The position numbers and the translations under genes are program-made. A model generated the notes under the pieces. That model saw nothing but the letters and a program-made list of their open reading frames with translations. It did no database searches and was not told where the DNA came from. Positions 1 to 8,805 of a DNA stretch of 64,000 nt are shown piece after piece. The stretch's first letter is position 1; each line of letters begins with the position of its first letter. The DNA comes from Bacteroidaceae bacterium (GTDB lineage: Bacteria > Bacteroidota > Bacteroidia > Bacteroidales > Bacteroidaceae), in NCBI GenBank assembly GCA_900769465.1, contig CAAGGT010000306.1, positions 62,001-126,000 of the forward strand. The letters run 5' to 3'.

Positions 1-1117
1 CAAGCCCTTTCTCGCTCTGCACGCCTTTGTAGCGCCAGTGTGCGGCAAGTCCGTGTTCTGCTACGGCATCCATGCGTTCGGTACGTATCTGAACCTCTAC
101 CCAACGGCCTTCGGGGCCCATAACCGTAGTGTGCAGCGACTCATATCCGTTACTCTTGGGCACAGAGAGCCAATCGCGCAAACGGTGCGGGTTTGGAGTG
201 TACATATCGGCAACAATAGAGTATACCTGCCAGCACTCGCTCTTCTCGTTCTGCGGTTCACTGTCTATTATTATCCTTATGGCAAAGAGGTCATATATCT
301 GCTCGAACGGGCGTTGCTGCTTCTTCATCTTTTGCCATATTGAATTTATGGACTTTGTGCGCCCTTTGATGCGGAACTTAATGTGTGGTTGCATCTTCAG
401 TTGCCTTTCAATAGGCTTGATGAAAGAGGCTATATAGTCCTCACGTGATGCGGCTGTCTCCTGGAGTTTGCGGCTCAATTCGGAATATATCTCCGTTTCG
501 GTATAACGCAACGAAAGGTCCTCCATCTCCGATTTCAGTTTGTAGAAACCCAACTTGTGCGCAAGCGGAATATATAGCTTTGATGCTTCATTGGCAACAA
601 GTTTACGTGCCTCGTCATTATCGGAGTCGAACAACCCGCGCAACATGACAAGGCGGCTTGCTATCATTATGAGGATTACACGCATATCATTTGTGAACGA
701 GAGCAGGAGATTCCTGAAATTCTCGGACTCGATAGTGGGGCTCTTGGCATAGAGAGAGTTTATTTGCATAAGATTGGTGAGGATTTTCGTGACATTCTCG
801 CCAAAAATCACTTTTATCTCATCAATGCTTGCTGTGCCTGCATTGACACAACGGTTCAGCAGAATGCTTGTGACTATTTCATTCTGGAATCCGATTTCCT
901 GCCCCACAAGGACTGCTGTCTGCATATCGTTCACGACCGGGCTGAAACCTAGTGCATCCCTTGTTATCAGCCCTTGGGCAATGGCGTTCTGTATCCTTTC
1001 CCTTATAAAAGCATAGGCAGCGGAGTCAACTCCTCCATCAATATCCTTGACAAGGATATCTGTGAGTTCAAGGATGATTTTCTTCTCCTCATCGGTATGT
1101 ATCAAAAGCTCACTCAT
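1..1117 (-). CDS. RelA/SpoT-family (p)ppGpp synthetase with degenerate HD half (3' end beyond window)
   Basis: Partial gene that runs off the left edge; about 372 N-terminal residues are visible, from an ATG at 1115-1117 (MSELLIHTDEEKK). The synthetase part is clear: RIKGRTKSIHSIWQKM, then NGYESLHTTV and EVQIRTERMDAVAEHGLAAH. The element before NGYESLHT reads RLRD, closer to the RxKD of bifunctional Rel enzymes than to the ExDD of RelA. The N-terminal hydrolase half has the right size and helical pattern but not its metal/catalytic residues: where the family has LLHDVVEDT this protein has LLNRCVNAG (residues 86-94), and LADRLHNMR is replaced by IASRLVMLR (152-160). I infer a stringent-response enzyme that makes but does not degrade (p)ppGpp. 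A -7-like TAAATTCG lies at 1143-1150. The TGS/ACT region is outside the window. Confidence 0.9.
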   Translation of the reverse strand, partial: MSELLIHTDEEKKIILELTDILVKDIDGGVDSAAYAFIRERIQNAIAQGLITRDALGFSPVVNDMQTAVLVGQEIGFQNEIVTSILLNRCVNAGTASIDEIKVIFGENVTKILTNLMQINSLYAKSPTIESENFRNLLLSFTNDMRVILIMIASRLVMLRGLFDSDNDEARKLVANEASKLYIPLAHKLGFYKLKSEMEDLSLRYTETEIYSELSRKLQETAASREDYIASFIKPIERQLKMQPHIKFRIKGRTKSINSIWQKMKKQQRPFEQIYDLFAIRIIIDSEPQNEKSECWQVYSIVADMYTPNPHRLRDWLSVPKSNGYESLHTTVMGPEGRWVEVQIRTERMDAVAEHGLAAHWRYKGVQSEKGL

Positions 1118-1178
1118 AATCAAATTCTCTACTTTCAAAGCGCGAATTTAGTTTTTCTATTTTAATTATCAGCATTTT

Positions 1179-1210
1179 TTTGTCATTTATAGAAATTATT
1201 TCTATTTTCG
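1179..1210 (+). promoter_or_regulatory. Bacteroidetes-type promoter for the DUF4301 gene
   Basis: TTTG at 1179-1182, 20 nt spacer, then TATTTTCG at 1203-1210, one base off the TAnnTTTG consensus. It lies about 30 nt upstream of the ATG at 1241. Confidence 0.55.
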
Positions 1211-1240
1211 CTCACATAAAAACTTTTAACAAACCATACT

Positions 1241-2755
1241 ATGATTAGCAAGGCAGACCAATTGCATTTGAGCAAAAAGGGTATTTCGGCCGAAGTTGTT
1301 GCCGAACAGTTGAACAGATTCAAGACAGGCTTTCCATTCCTGCAGCTCGAGGGAGCGGCAACAACCGGAAGGGGAGTGCTATCACCTTCGGAGCTGGAGG
1401 TAGAGGAGTACCTGAAGGAGTGGGACAACTATTGTACAGGAGAGAATGCCATACAGAAATTCGTTCCCGCATCGGGAGCTGCAAGCCGTATGTTCAAGGA
1501 CCTGTTCGCTTTCCTGAGCGCGGACTATGATGTACCCACTACAGATTTTGAAAAGAAATTCTTTGAAAACATTGACAAGTTTGCCTTCTTTGGCGACCTT
1601 GATGCTATGTGTGTAAAGAACAACAAGCTCACCATCAAGGAACTTATTGAAAAGGGCGAATACAAGAGCATCGTCTTCAATCTGCTCGATTTCACAGGAA
1701 TGAACTACGGTTCACTGCCAAAAGGACTGCTCAAATTCCATACATATGACGATGCAGCACGCAGATCGGCCGAAGAACATTTTGTCGAGGGTGCGCTATA
1801 TGCAGCAACCAACGGCGTGGTAAAGCTCCATTTCACGGTATCCCCTAACCACAAGGCACTTTTCGAGGAACTGGTTGCCGAGCGCAAGGCATATTACGAG
1901 AACCTCTTCAATGTGAAATATGAAATATCCTTCTCGGAGCAGAAGCAGAGCACAGACACCATTGCAGCCAATGCAGACAACACACCTTTCCGCGAGAACG
2001 GCATGCTTGTATTCCGTCCCGGCGGTCACGGTGCGCTCATTGAGAACCTCAACGACATTGATGCCGACATAATCTTCATAAAGAACATTGACAACGTTGT
2101 CCCCGACCGTCTGAAACCCGAAACGGTGACATACAAGAAGGTTTTGGCGGGCATATTGGTAAAAATGCAGCAGAAGGCATTCGAGTATCTGCAGATTATC
2201 GACAGCGGAAAATACACCCACGAGAAGATTGAGGAGATGATACGTTTCTTGCAGCAGGACCTGCAGTGCCGCAACCACAACATAAAGCACATGGAGGACT
2301 GCGAACTTGTACTCTATCTGCGCAAGAAATTCAACCGCCCAATGCGTGTGTGCGGTATGGTAAGGAATATCGGCGAACCCGGCGGTGGCCCGTTCCTGGC
2401 ATACAACCCCGACGGTTCGGTTTCGTTGCAGATTCTTGAGAGTTCACAGATTGATATGGAGAATGCCGAGGCAAAGGCAATGTTCGAGAATGGCACGCAC
2501 TTTAACCCGGTTGACCTTGTGTGCGCTGTAAAGAACTACAAGGGCGAGAAATTCGACCTCCCTGCCTATGTAGATAAAAATACTGGTTTTATATCGCACA
2601 AGTCAAAGAATGGACGTGAACTCAAGGCCATGGAGCTTCCGGGACTGTGGAACGGCGCTATGAGTGACTGGAACACAATTTTTGTAGAGGTTCCGCTCAT
2701 CACCTTCAACCCGGTAAAGACAGTGAACGACCTGTTACGAGATGTTCATATGTAA
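1241..2755 (+). CDS. DUF4301 family protein, probably nucleotidyltransferase-like
   Basis: 504 residues, the usual length for DUF4301 proteins, which are found mainly in Bacteroidetes. There is no signal peptide, so it is cytoplasmic. Two segments resemble the GT-A nucleotidyltransferase fold of UDP-sugar pyrophosphorylases: a glycine-rich loop with VPASGAASRM near residue 75, and FRPGGHGALIENL followed by FIKNIDNVVPD near residues 258-285, which recalls the PGGHGD...N.DN signature of that family. From this I infer sugar-nucleotide or related nucleotidyl transfer, but the substrate is unknown. The start follows a promoter at 1179-1210, and a strong terminator follows the stop. It is a single-gene unit, transcribed away from the RelA/SpoT gene. 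Confidence 0.85.
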   Translation: MISKADQLHLSKKGISAEVVAEQLNRFKTGFPFLQLEGAATTGRGVLSPSELEVEEYLKEWDNYCTGENAIQKFVPASGAASRMFKDLFAFLSADYDVPTTDFEKKFFENIDKFAFFGDLDAMCVKNNKLTIKELIEKGEYKSIVFNLLDFTGMNYGSLPKGLLKFHTYDDAARRSAEEHFVEGALYAATNGVVKLHFTVSPNHKALFEELVAERKAYYENLFNVKYEISFSEQKQSTDTIAANADNTPFRENGMLVFRPGGHGALIENLNDIDADIIFIKNIDNVVPDRLKPETVTYKKVLAGILVKMQQKAFEYLQIIDSGKYTHEKIEEMIRFLQQDLQCRNHNIKHMEDCELVLYLRKKFNRPMRVCGMVRNIGEPGGGPFLAYNPDGSVSLQILESSQIDMENAEAKAMFENGTHFNPVDLVCAVKNYKGEKFDLPAYVDKNTGFISHKSKNGRELKAMELPGLWNGAMSDWNTIFVEVPLITFNPVKTVNDLLRDVHM

Positions 2756-2761
2756 TAATAC

Positions 2762-2801
2762 AAAAAAACAGGTCAACTCCGTGGAGTTGACCTGTTTTTT
2801 T
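2762..2801 (+). terminator. Bidirectional intrinsic terminator
   Basis: Perfect 12-bp stem (2768-2779 with 2784-2795) flanked by A7 on the left and T7 on the right, so it can serve both the DUF4301 gene and the convergent deacylase gene. Confidence 0.9.
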
Positions 2802-2808
2802 GTATCAA

Positions 2809-3312
2809 TTACTTGTCATACAATTCTATAAACTCGAAACTGTTACCTACAACATTAAGGTAACGCATGAATTCATCCACCTCAATGACCACTGTCGCAC
2901 GGTTGTCGTTGGGATGAAAACTCAAAGACTTCTCCTTGAGCAGATTCTTGTCCATAAACAGATGCACGTGGTTGTCGGGGTCATTTATCAGACCGAATGG
3001 TGATACGGAACCGGGCTGCAAACCAAGATACTTTTCCATCCTTTGTGGCGATGCGAACGAGAGCTTTCCCTGATGAAGACGTTTCTCGAGGTCGTGTATA
3101 TCAAGGTCGCGCTCACAGTCGAGTACGACAAGATAGTGGCGGTTGCCTTTATGATTGCGGAAAAACAGGTTCTTGCAATGTTTTGAGCCATCCTGTTTCC
3201 AATATTGGCGTGCAATCTCTATCGTCGGAGCCTCGGGATGCGTGTACCAACTGTATTCAAAGCCATTGGCATTGAGATAATCCAGGACTTTATCTATCCG
3301 TTCATTTTCCAT
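2809..3312 (-). CDS. Prolyl-tRNA deacylase-like protein (YbaK/ProX family)
   Basis: About 167 residues, a stand-alone YbaK/ProX-type editing domain. Family members hydrolyse mischarged aminoacyl-tRNA, typically Ala-tRNA(Pro), in the cytoplasm. Visible family features are a conserved KNLFFRNHKGNRHYLVVLD segment after the N-terminal helix, a central lysine-rich strand, LGLQPGSVSPFGLIND near residue 105, and a C-terminal FHPNDN...VEVDEF segment. I place the start at the ATG at 3310-3312, because AGGAGG lies about 9 nt upstream. An in-frame ATG at 3331-3333 would add seven residues (MTGGEGT) encoded by that Shine-Dalgarno region. The gene follows the threonine aldolase gene directly and is probably cotranscribed with it. 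Confidence 0.88.
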   Translation of the reverse strand: MENERIDKVLDYLNANGFEYSWYTHPEAPTIEIARQYWKQDGSKHCKNLFFRNHKGNRHYLVVLDCERDLDIHDLEKRLHQGKLSFASPQRMEKYLGLQPGSVSPFGLINDPDNHVHLFMDKNLLKEKSLSFHPNDNRATVVIEVDEFMRYLNVVGNSFEFIELYDK

Positions 3313-3333
3313 TGTTCCTTCTCCTCCTGTCAT

Positions 3334-4380
3334 TTACAACATTGTTGAAATATAATCACACAGGGCATCGACGTTCCCGGGTATAGTAGCCCAGCTGGTA
3401 CAGAAACGCATAATGTCGTGTCTTTCATCATACTTGCCCCAGAACTCGGGAACGAATTCTCTTGAAAGAATTGCCTGCTGCTCTTTTGTCAGCAAAGGGA
3501 ACTGCATATTTGTACGGGAGTCAATCCACATTGCAATGCCTTTGCCTTCAAAGGCATTACGTATTCTTGCAGCCATTGCATTGGCGTGACGTGCCAATTG
3601 GAAATAGAGGCATTCATTGCCACCTTCGAGCAGTGTCGCGAACTGCAGACCAAGCAGACGGCCCTTTGCAAGCATTCCGCCGTGCTGTTTTATGGCATAA
3701 CGGAAACTGCGGTGCATCTCGGCACTCTTGAAGACCACGGCTTCGCCGAACAGTGCCCCCACTTTTGTACCGCCGATATAAAAGACATCGCACAATCGGG
3801 CCAGGTCGGCAAGTGTCACATCGCATCCATCGGCGCAGAGCCCGTATCCCAAACGCGCACCGTCGACAAAGAGGTAAAGGGCGTGACGGTGACAGAAATC
3901 GGATATTGCAGTGAGTTCTGCCTTGCTGTATATGAGTCCGTTCTCGGCAGGGCAGGAGAGATAGACCATACCCGGCTGCACGGTGTGCTCGTGAGAAGGG
4001 TCGTCCCAATGACTATGATAACATTCTGCAATCTGTTCAAGTGAGAGACGGCCGTCGGTTGTGGGCAGAGCTATGACCTTGTGCCCGGTAGCCTCGGGAG
4101 CACCTGTTTCGTGTACATTGATGTGTCCGCTATCGGCCGAAATGACTCCTTGATAGCTGTGCAGCATAGCATCGATAACTGTGACATTGGCTTGTGTACC
4201 GCCAACGAGGAACTCCACACCAAGTGTGCTGTCGCCACAATGTTCCCTTATTATATTACGGGCTCTCTCGCAATGCACGTCACATCCATAACCTGCGTGC
4301 TGTTCAAAATTGGTATCGGCAAGTGCCTTGAGTATTGCAGGGTGGGCACCCTCAATGTAGTCGGAATCAAAACGTATCAT
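3334..4380 (-). CDS. Low-specificity threonine aldolase-family PLP enzyme
   Basis: 348 residues from the ATG at 4378-4380 (MIRFDSDYIEGAHP). It belongs to the beta-eliminating lyase/threonine aldolase group of fold-type I PLP enzymes, which cleave L-threonine or L-allo-threonine to glycine and acetaldehyde. Landmarks: the N-terminal FDSDYIEGAHPAIL segment, QHAGYGCD, FLVGGTQAN, the PLP-binding aspartate region LFVDGARLGYGL, and YIGGTKVGALFGEA, which holds the Schiff-base lysine. The longer frame to 4449 begins inside AT-rich upstream DNA and would prepend an unrelated stretch, so I reject that start. The stop abuts the deacylase gene; glycine supply and tRNA quality control would then share a transcript. 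Confidence 0.92.
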   Translation of the reverse strand: MIRFDSDYIEGAHPAILKALADTNFEQHAGYGCDVHCERARNIIREHCGDSTLGVEFLVGGTQANVTVIDAMLHSYQGVISADSGHINVHETGAPEATGHKVIALPTTDGRLSLEQIAECYHSHWDDPSHEHTVQPGMVYLSCPAENGLIYSKAELTAISDFCHRHALYLFVDGARLGYGLCADGCDVTLADLARLCDVFYIGGTKVGALFGEAVVFKSAEMHRSFRYAIKQHGGMLAKGRLLGLQFATLLEGGNECLYFQLARHANAMAARIRNAFEGKGIAMWIDSRTNMQFPLLTKEQQAILSREFVPEFWGKYDERHDIMRFCTSWATIPGNVDALCDYISTML

Positions 4381-4572
4381 TCTTCTGTATTGTTTGTTTT
4401 TGCGAAGATAGTGATAAAATGACAAAAAAGTAACATTGCTGCAAAACATTCGGCAATGGTCAATTGTTTTAGTAAGGTAAAAAGGGATGTTTTATTAAAA
4501 AGTTGAATTTTCATATCCTTTTTTTGTGATATTATACACTTTGACAGACACTTATAATAAAAACACGATATT

Positions 4573-5166
4573 ATGGAAAAGAGTCCGGTAAAAGATTTCT
4601 ATTTCTGTGAACGCATCTATGTAGGCGGGAGTATGCCGAAGGAATGTGGTGATCAGTTATGTTGTATGAATTGTTGTGAATGGTCGGACGGACAACTCTG
4701 CTGCACGCCCGGAAAAAAAATGCATGAATACAAAGAGTTGAAGGAGAGATACAGACAACAGATGCGTACAGAGGGGCTTGACGACAATACCCAAGTACCG
4801 ATGCTTATGGGCATAATTCAAACATACAACGATGTATTCAACCGTTGCCCCAGTTCCGATAAGGAAATCCCAGTCGAGGATTATACCTTTTTCCAACAAT
4901 GTGTAATAGAGGTGCAAAAAAAGGGAAAGGATATATTGCCGACAAGCTACAAGGCCGAACTGTACCGCGAAGCCGGTATGTTTGCAGAGTGCTTGGGATT
5001 CGGTGCCAAGACGATATGGAACATGGAAGAGAAGGCTATTATCGATGAGATTCTTTTCCGTGCCATAAAAGGAGACAGCAAACCGTTCATAATAGAGGGA
5101 TGTGATTGCAACAAAGAGGGGGCGAGAAGAGCAAGAAGATTCTCGCGACTAATATCAGGCCGTTAA
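4573..5166 (+). CDS. Hypothetical protein with Cys-rich N-terminus
   Basis: 197 residues, family not recognised. The first 45 residues hold eight cysteines (positions 12, 25, 30, 31, 34, 35, 43 and 44) arranged as single and paired cysteines (LCCMNCCE, QLCCTPG), and a further CDC lies near residue 175. No signal peptide or membrane helix is visible, so the cysteines would sit in the reducing cytoplasm, which suggests metal or Fe-S binding rather than disulfides. The remainder is charged and probably helical (EYKELKERYRQQM, then AELYREAGMFAECLGFGAKT). The C-terminus is basic (RRARRFSRLISGR), compatible with nucleic acid contact. It lies alone between the divergent aldolase operon and the M16 peptidase gene. 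Confidence 0.7.
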   Translation: MEKSPVKDFYFCERIYVGGSMPKECGDQLCCMNCCEWSDGQLCCTPGKKMHEYKELKERYRQQMRTEGLDDNTQVPMLMGIIQTYNDVFNRCPSSDKEIPVEDYTFFQQCVIEVQKKGKDILPTSYKAELYREAGMFAECLGFGAKTIWNMEEKAIIDEILFRAIKGDSKPFIIEGCDCNKEGARRARRFSRLISGR

Positions 5167-5287
5167 AAAACAACCTATTATGCATAATCGTTTCGCTTAT
5201 TTTGTTATTTTTGCACATTATTATAGGAAGCACCCCACACAGGTGCTTTACATCTGGGACATTTTATAACATTATAAGCTATTTTTA

Positions 5288-8098
5288 ATGAAAAAGTACA
5301 TCAAATTAATTCTGTCGGCCATCGTTGCCGTTGTCATCAGCCTTCCTGTATCGGCAGGAAAGGATGGCAACCAGCTACCTTTGGACCCGACAATCAGGGT
5401 TGGAAAGCTAAAGAACGGAATCACCTATTACATCCGTCACAACAAGAACCCGGAGAACCTTGTGAACTTCTACATTGCACAAAAGGTAGGTTCAATACAG
5501 GAAGAGGAGAACCAGCGCGGACTTGCCCATTTCCTTGAGCATATGTGCTTCAACGGAACAGAGCATTTCCCCGGCAAGTCAATGATCAACTATCTTGAGA
5601 GCATTGGAGTGAAATTCGGTGCCGACCTTAACGCCTATACCTCAATTGATGAGACTGTGTATAATATTGACAATGTCCCTGTGAATATTGAGGGTGCAAT
5701 AGATTCCTGTCTTTGGATTCTGCACGACTGGGCCGATGGCCTGACACTTGACGAGCAGGAGATTGACAACGAACGCGGAGTCATCCACGAGGAGTGGCGT
5801 GGCCGCAACACTGCAATGATGCGTATGCAGGAACGTATGCTTGCCGACATCTTCCCGGGCAACAGATATGGCAGCCGTCTGCCCATCGGTATTATGGAAG
5901 TGGTTGACAATTTCCCATATCAGGCTTTGCGCGACTACTATGAGAAATGGTACCGCCCCGACCTTCAGGGTATCATCATTGTCGGCGACATTGATGTTGA
6001 TGATATGGAAAAGAAGGTGAAGAAGATATTCAAGCCGATAAAGAAGGCAAAGAAGGCCGCAGAACGCGTATATTATCCTGTTGAAGACAACAAGGAGGTC
6101 ATCTTCTCACAGCAGATGGACAAGGAGCAGCAGAACTATATGCTGCAGATTATGTACAAGCACGATGCTGCGCCACGCGAAATGCGCAACACCAGAGAGT
6201 ATGAGTATGACACCTACTTGAAATCATTTGCAACCGGATTGCTCAATATGCGTTTCAGGGAGATTTCAAGCCGCGAGAATCCGCCTTATATGGGCGCCGG
6301 AGTGGGCTATGGAAACTTTGGTGTTGCACAGACAAAGAAGGCGTTCACCATTATGCTCAACTGCAAGAGCGAGCAGGTGTTGGAGGCTGTTCCTTTCGTG
6401 CTGACAGAGGTTGAGAGGGCGCGCCGCTACGGTTTCACGGAACCCGAATTGAAACGTGCAAAAGAACAGATGCTTGCCGGCAATGAGAGCTGGTATGCCG
6501 AGCGTGACAAGCGTACAAGCAACTATTACATCAACAACTGTGTAAGACACTTCCTTGACAACAACAGCATGATGGACCCTACACAGGAGTATGAGATGGT
6601 AAAGGAAATCATCAACTCCATCACCCTTGAGGAGGTGAACGCAGTCATACCATCTCTTTTCCGCAACGACAATAAGGTTGTGGTTTCATTTGCTCCCGAA
6701 AAGGAAGGCGCTGTATATCCCGGTATCGAGGATATTGAGCAGTTGCAGCAGATGATACAGAATGCAAGAATATCGGCTTATGAGGACAATGCCGTAGATG
6801 CTCCATTGCTTGCGGAAATACCGACAGGATGCAAGGTTGTCAACAGTACCGACGACAAGTGGGGTACAACAGTGTGGACTTTGGAGAACGGTATAAAGGT
6901 TGTTGTGAAGCCTACCGATTTCCAGGCCGACAAGGTTTCCCTGGCGGGTTACAAGATTGGTGGAACAAACCGTTACCCCGACAGTGACCGCCTTAACATT
7001 GCAATGATGTCATCCATCCCGGCCGGTGGTTATGGTGTGTTTGATGCAATGCAGCTCAACAAGAAACTTTCAGGCAACACAGCCACAGCAAACATTGGCT
7101 GCAGCCCCATATATGACATTGTGAATGCCGACTGCTCGACAAAGGACATGGAGACTATGTTCCAGTTGATGTACCTCAAGTTCACACAGCCACGCAAAGA
7201 CGAGAAGGCATTCGAGTCATTGACAACCCGTATGCGCAACAATCTCAAGGACAGAAATCTCAACCCAAACACAGCACTCAGCGACACGCTTGTAAAGGCA
7301 CTCTACGACAATCATCCACGTGTGATGCCGTTACTTGCATCGGATGTGGACAAGGTGGACTATGACCGCGTTCTTGAAATCTATCGCGAAAGGACAAGCG
7401 ATGCAACAGGTTACACATTCGTCATTGTGGGTAATGTTGACCTTGATGCATTGAAACCCCTTGTTGAGCGTTACATTGGCGCGCTTCCCTGCAACGGCCG
7501 CGTTGAGGAGATAGTAGCTTCGCCCGTAAAGGCACGCGAGGGTGTATACAAGAACAATTTCAAGAACAAGATGGAGACGCCAACCGGCACACAGGTGGTG
7601 ACATATACAGGCAAGATTGAGCCATCGCAGAAGAACATTCAGACAATGAGTTTCCTGAACCAGATTCTCAATATCGTATACACCGAGGAGGTTCGTGAGA
7701 AAGAGGGTGGTACATATGGTGTAGGTGTCCAAGGAACAATCAGCGAGGAACCTGAAAACAGCTACTCATTAAGCATCAACTTCAAGATGTCACCCGACCG
7801 TCGTGAGGAGCTGCTTGACATCATCATCAAGCAGTTCGAGAAGTTGGCTGCCGAAGGCCCTGTCAGCGAACACGTAGAGAAGGTTCGCAGCTATATGCTC
7901 AAGTCGTTCGAGGAGAGCCAGAAGCGTAACGGAGCCTGGAAGAATTGGCTCTACAAATATTTCTTCGAGGGCAAGAATACACGCGATGGTTATGCCGACC
8001 TTGTAAACAGCATAACAGCCGAGGATATCCGACTATTGGCAAAGTATATCCTTGACCAGGGCAACTACATTGAAGTAAGTATGACTCCTGCCGAGTAA
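5288..8098 (+). CDS. M16 family zinc metallopeptidase, exported
   Basis: 936 residues, the size of a two-unit M16 (pitrilysin-like) peptidase. A signal peptide covers about residues 1-23 (ILSAIVAVVISLPVSAG), so it is exported. The active-site HxxEH is HFLEH at residues 81-85, followed by the distal glutamate region DNERGVIHEEWRG. The C-terminal half repeats the M16 fold, with a GGTYGVGVQG segment typical of the inactive second unit. Family members degrade peptides in a clam-shell chamber; in Bacteroidetes they are usually periplasmic. Monocistronic: the next gene is convergent across a palindromic terminator. Confidence 0.95.
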   Translation: MKKYIKLILSAIVAVVISLPVSAGKDGNQLPLDPTIRVGKLKNGITYYIRHNKNPENLVNFYIAQKVGSIQEEENQRGLAHFLEHMCFNGTEHFPGKSMINYLESIGVKFGADLNAYTSIDETVYNIDNVPVNIEGAIDSCLWILHDWADGLTLDEQEIDNERGVIHEEWRGRNTAMMRMQERMLADIFPGNRYGSRLPIGIMEVVDNFPYQALRDYYEKWYRPDLQGIIIVGDIDVDDMEKKVKKIFKPIKKAKKAAERVYYPVEDNKEVIFSQQMDKEQQNYMLQIMYKHDAAPREMRNTREYEYDTYLKSFATGLLNMRFREISSRENPPYMGAGVGYGNFGVAQTKKAFTIMLNCKSEQVLEAVPFVLTEVERARRYGFTEPELKRAKEQMLAGNESWYAERDKRTSNYYINNCVRHFLDNNSMMDPTQEYEMVKEIINSITLEEVNAVIPSLFRNDNKVVVSFAPEKEGAVYPGIEDIEQLQQMIQNARISAYEDNAVDAPLLAEIPTGCKVVNSTDDKWGTTVWTLENGIKVVVKPTDFQADKVSLAGYKIGGTNRYPDSDRLNIAMMSSIPAGGYGVFDAMQLNKKLSGNTATANIGCSPIYDIVNADCSTKDMETMFQLMYLKFTQPRKDEKAFESLTTRMRNNLKDRNLNPNTALSDTLVKALYDNHPRVMPLLASDVDKVDYDRVLEIYRERTSDATGYTFVIVGNVDLDALKPLVERYIGALPCNGRVEEIVASPVKAREGVYKNNFKNKMETPTGTQVVTYTGKIEPSQKNIQTMSFLNQILNIVYTEEVREKEGGTYGVGVQGTISEEPENSYSLSINFKMSPDRREELLDIIIKQFEKLAAEGPVSEHVEKVRSYMLKSFEESQKRNGAWKNWLYKYFFEGKNTRDGYADLVNSITAEDIRLLAKYILDQGNYIEVSMTPAE

Positions 8099-8119
8099 TC
8101 CTTGACAATAGTGTCCTAT

Positions 8120-8163
8120 ATATGATAAAAGGCAACGCATATATGCGTTGCCTTTTATCATAT
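8120..8163. terminator. Bidirectional terminator, 44-bp perfect palindrome
   Basis: A loopless perfect palindrome containing GATAAAAGGCAACGC and its complement. It lies between the stop of the M16 gene and the stop of the convergent barrel gene, whose stop codon it touches. The A and T runs inside the arms supply U-tracts in both directions. Confidence 0.85.
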
Positions 8164-8783
8164 CAGAATGCGACACCCAGCCTGAAACCGAAATTATTCA
8201 AGGCCTTTTGCGAATAGCTCATTATATTGCACCTGTTGGTGGCATAACTATAGTATATTGCCATATGTAAGCCAAGACCGTTAGGCCAGGGATACCAGTT
8301 GAACCCCACCTCGGGCGACATATAGAAGCCCCACCTGTCCTGTGCGCTCATAAAGATATAATAGTAGCTGTTGAATTCGGAATAACAGGCACCCAGCTTC
8401 ATTGCTGCATAGGGTTGGAAATCGGCTTCAATGAAACGGTAACGCACAAGTGCTCCGAAAGGCAATGTGAACATCTGGTGTTGCTGGTCGCTGTTCATCG
8501 AGAGCGTGGGAGAGAGATGGATGGTGCTGCGGCTTATGTATTCGTTATTGGTGTGGAAACTCACGAAGCCACCCACTGCAAGATCCTTGATCACATAATA
8601 GCCACCTTCAAAATTCATACCCCAGCCACTGGCACCATCGGAAAACTTGTTGCCGAGCGGAACATTGAATTGCCAATCGACATTGAAGTAGCTGTCCAAT
8701 GATATCTGCGCCTTGCCACCTTGCGGAATGATGGCTGCAATAAGAAACAAGGCGATATAAAACATATTCCGTACAGTTTTCAT
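8163..8783 (-). CDS. Outer membrane beta-barrel-type protein
   Basis: 206 residues from the ATG at 8781-8783 (MKTVRNMFYIALFLIAAI), with a signal peptide ending near GGKAQ. The mature part has alternating strands rich in Tyr, Phe and Gly (GYYVIKDLAVGGFVSFH, RYRFIEADFQPYAAMKLGACY) and ends in LGVAF. The terminal Phe and alternating pattern are the usual outer-membrane barrel signals, and the size fits an 8-stranded OmpW/OprF-like barrel. The longer frame to 8849 overlaps the upstream gene and hides the signal peptide, so I prefer the internal ATG. It lies 22 nt downstream of the DUF4136 lipoprotein gene and is probably cotranscribed. Cargo or ligand unknown. Confidence 0.8.
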   Translation of the reverse strand: MKTVRNMFYIALFLIAAIIPQGGKAQISLDSYFNVDWQFNVPLGNKFSDGASGWGMNFEGGYYVIKDLAVGGFVSFHTNNEYISRSTIHLSPTLSMNSDQQHQMFTLPFGALVRYRFIEADFQPYAAMKLGACYSEFNSYYYIFMSAQDRWGFYMSPEVGFNWYPWPNGLGLHMAIYYSYATNRCNIMSYSQKALNNFGFRLGVAF

Positions 8784-8805
8784 AAACTTGAATTTTAAAT
8801 TGTTT

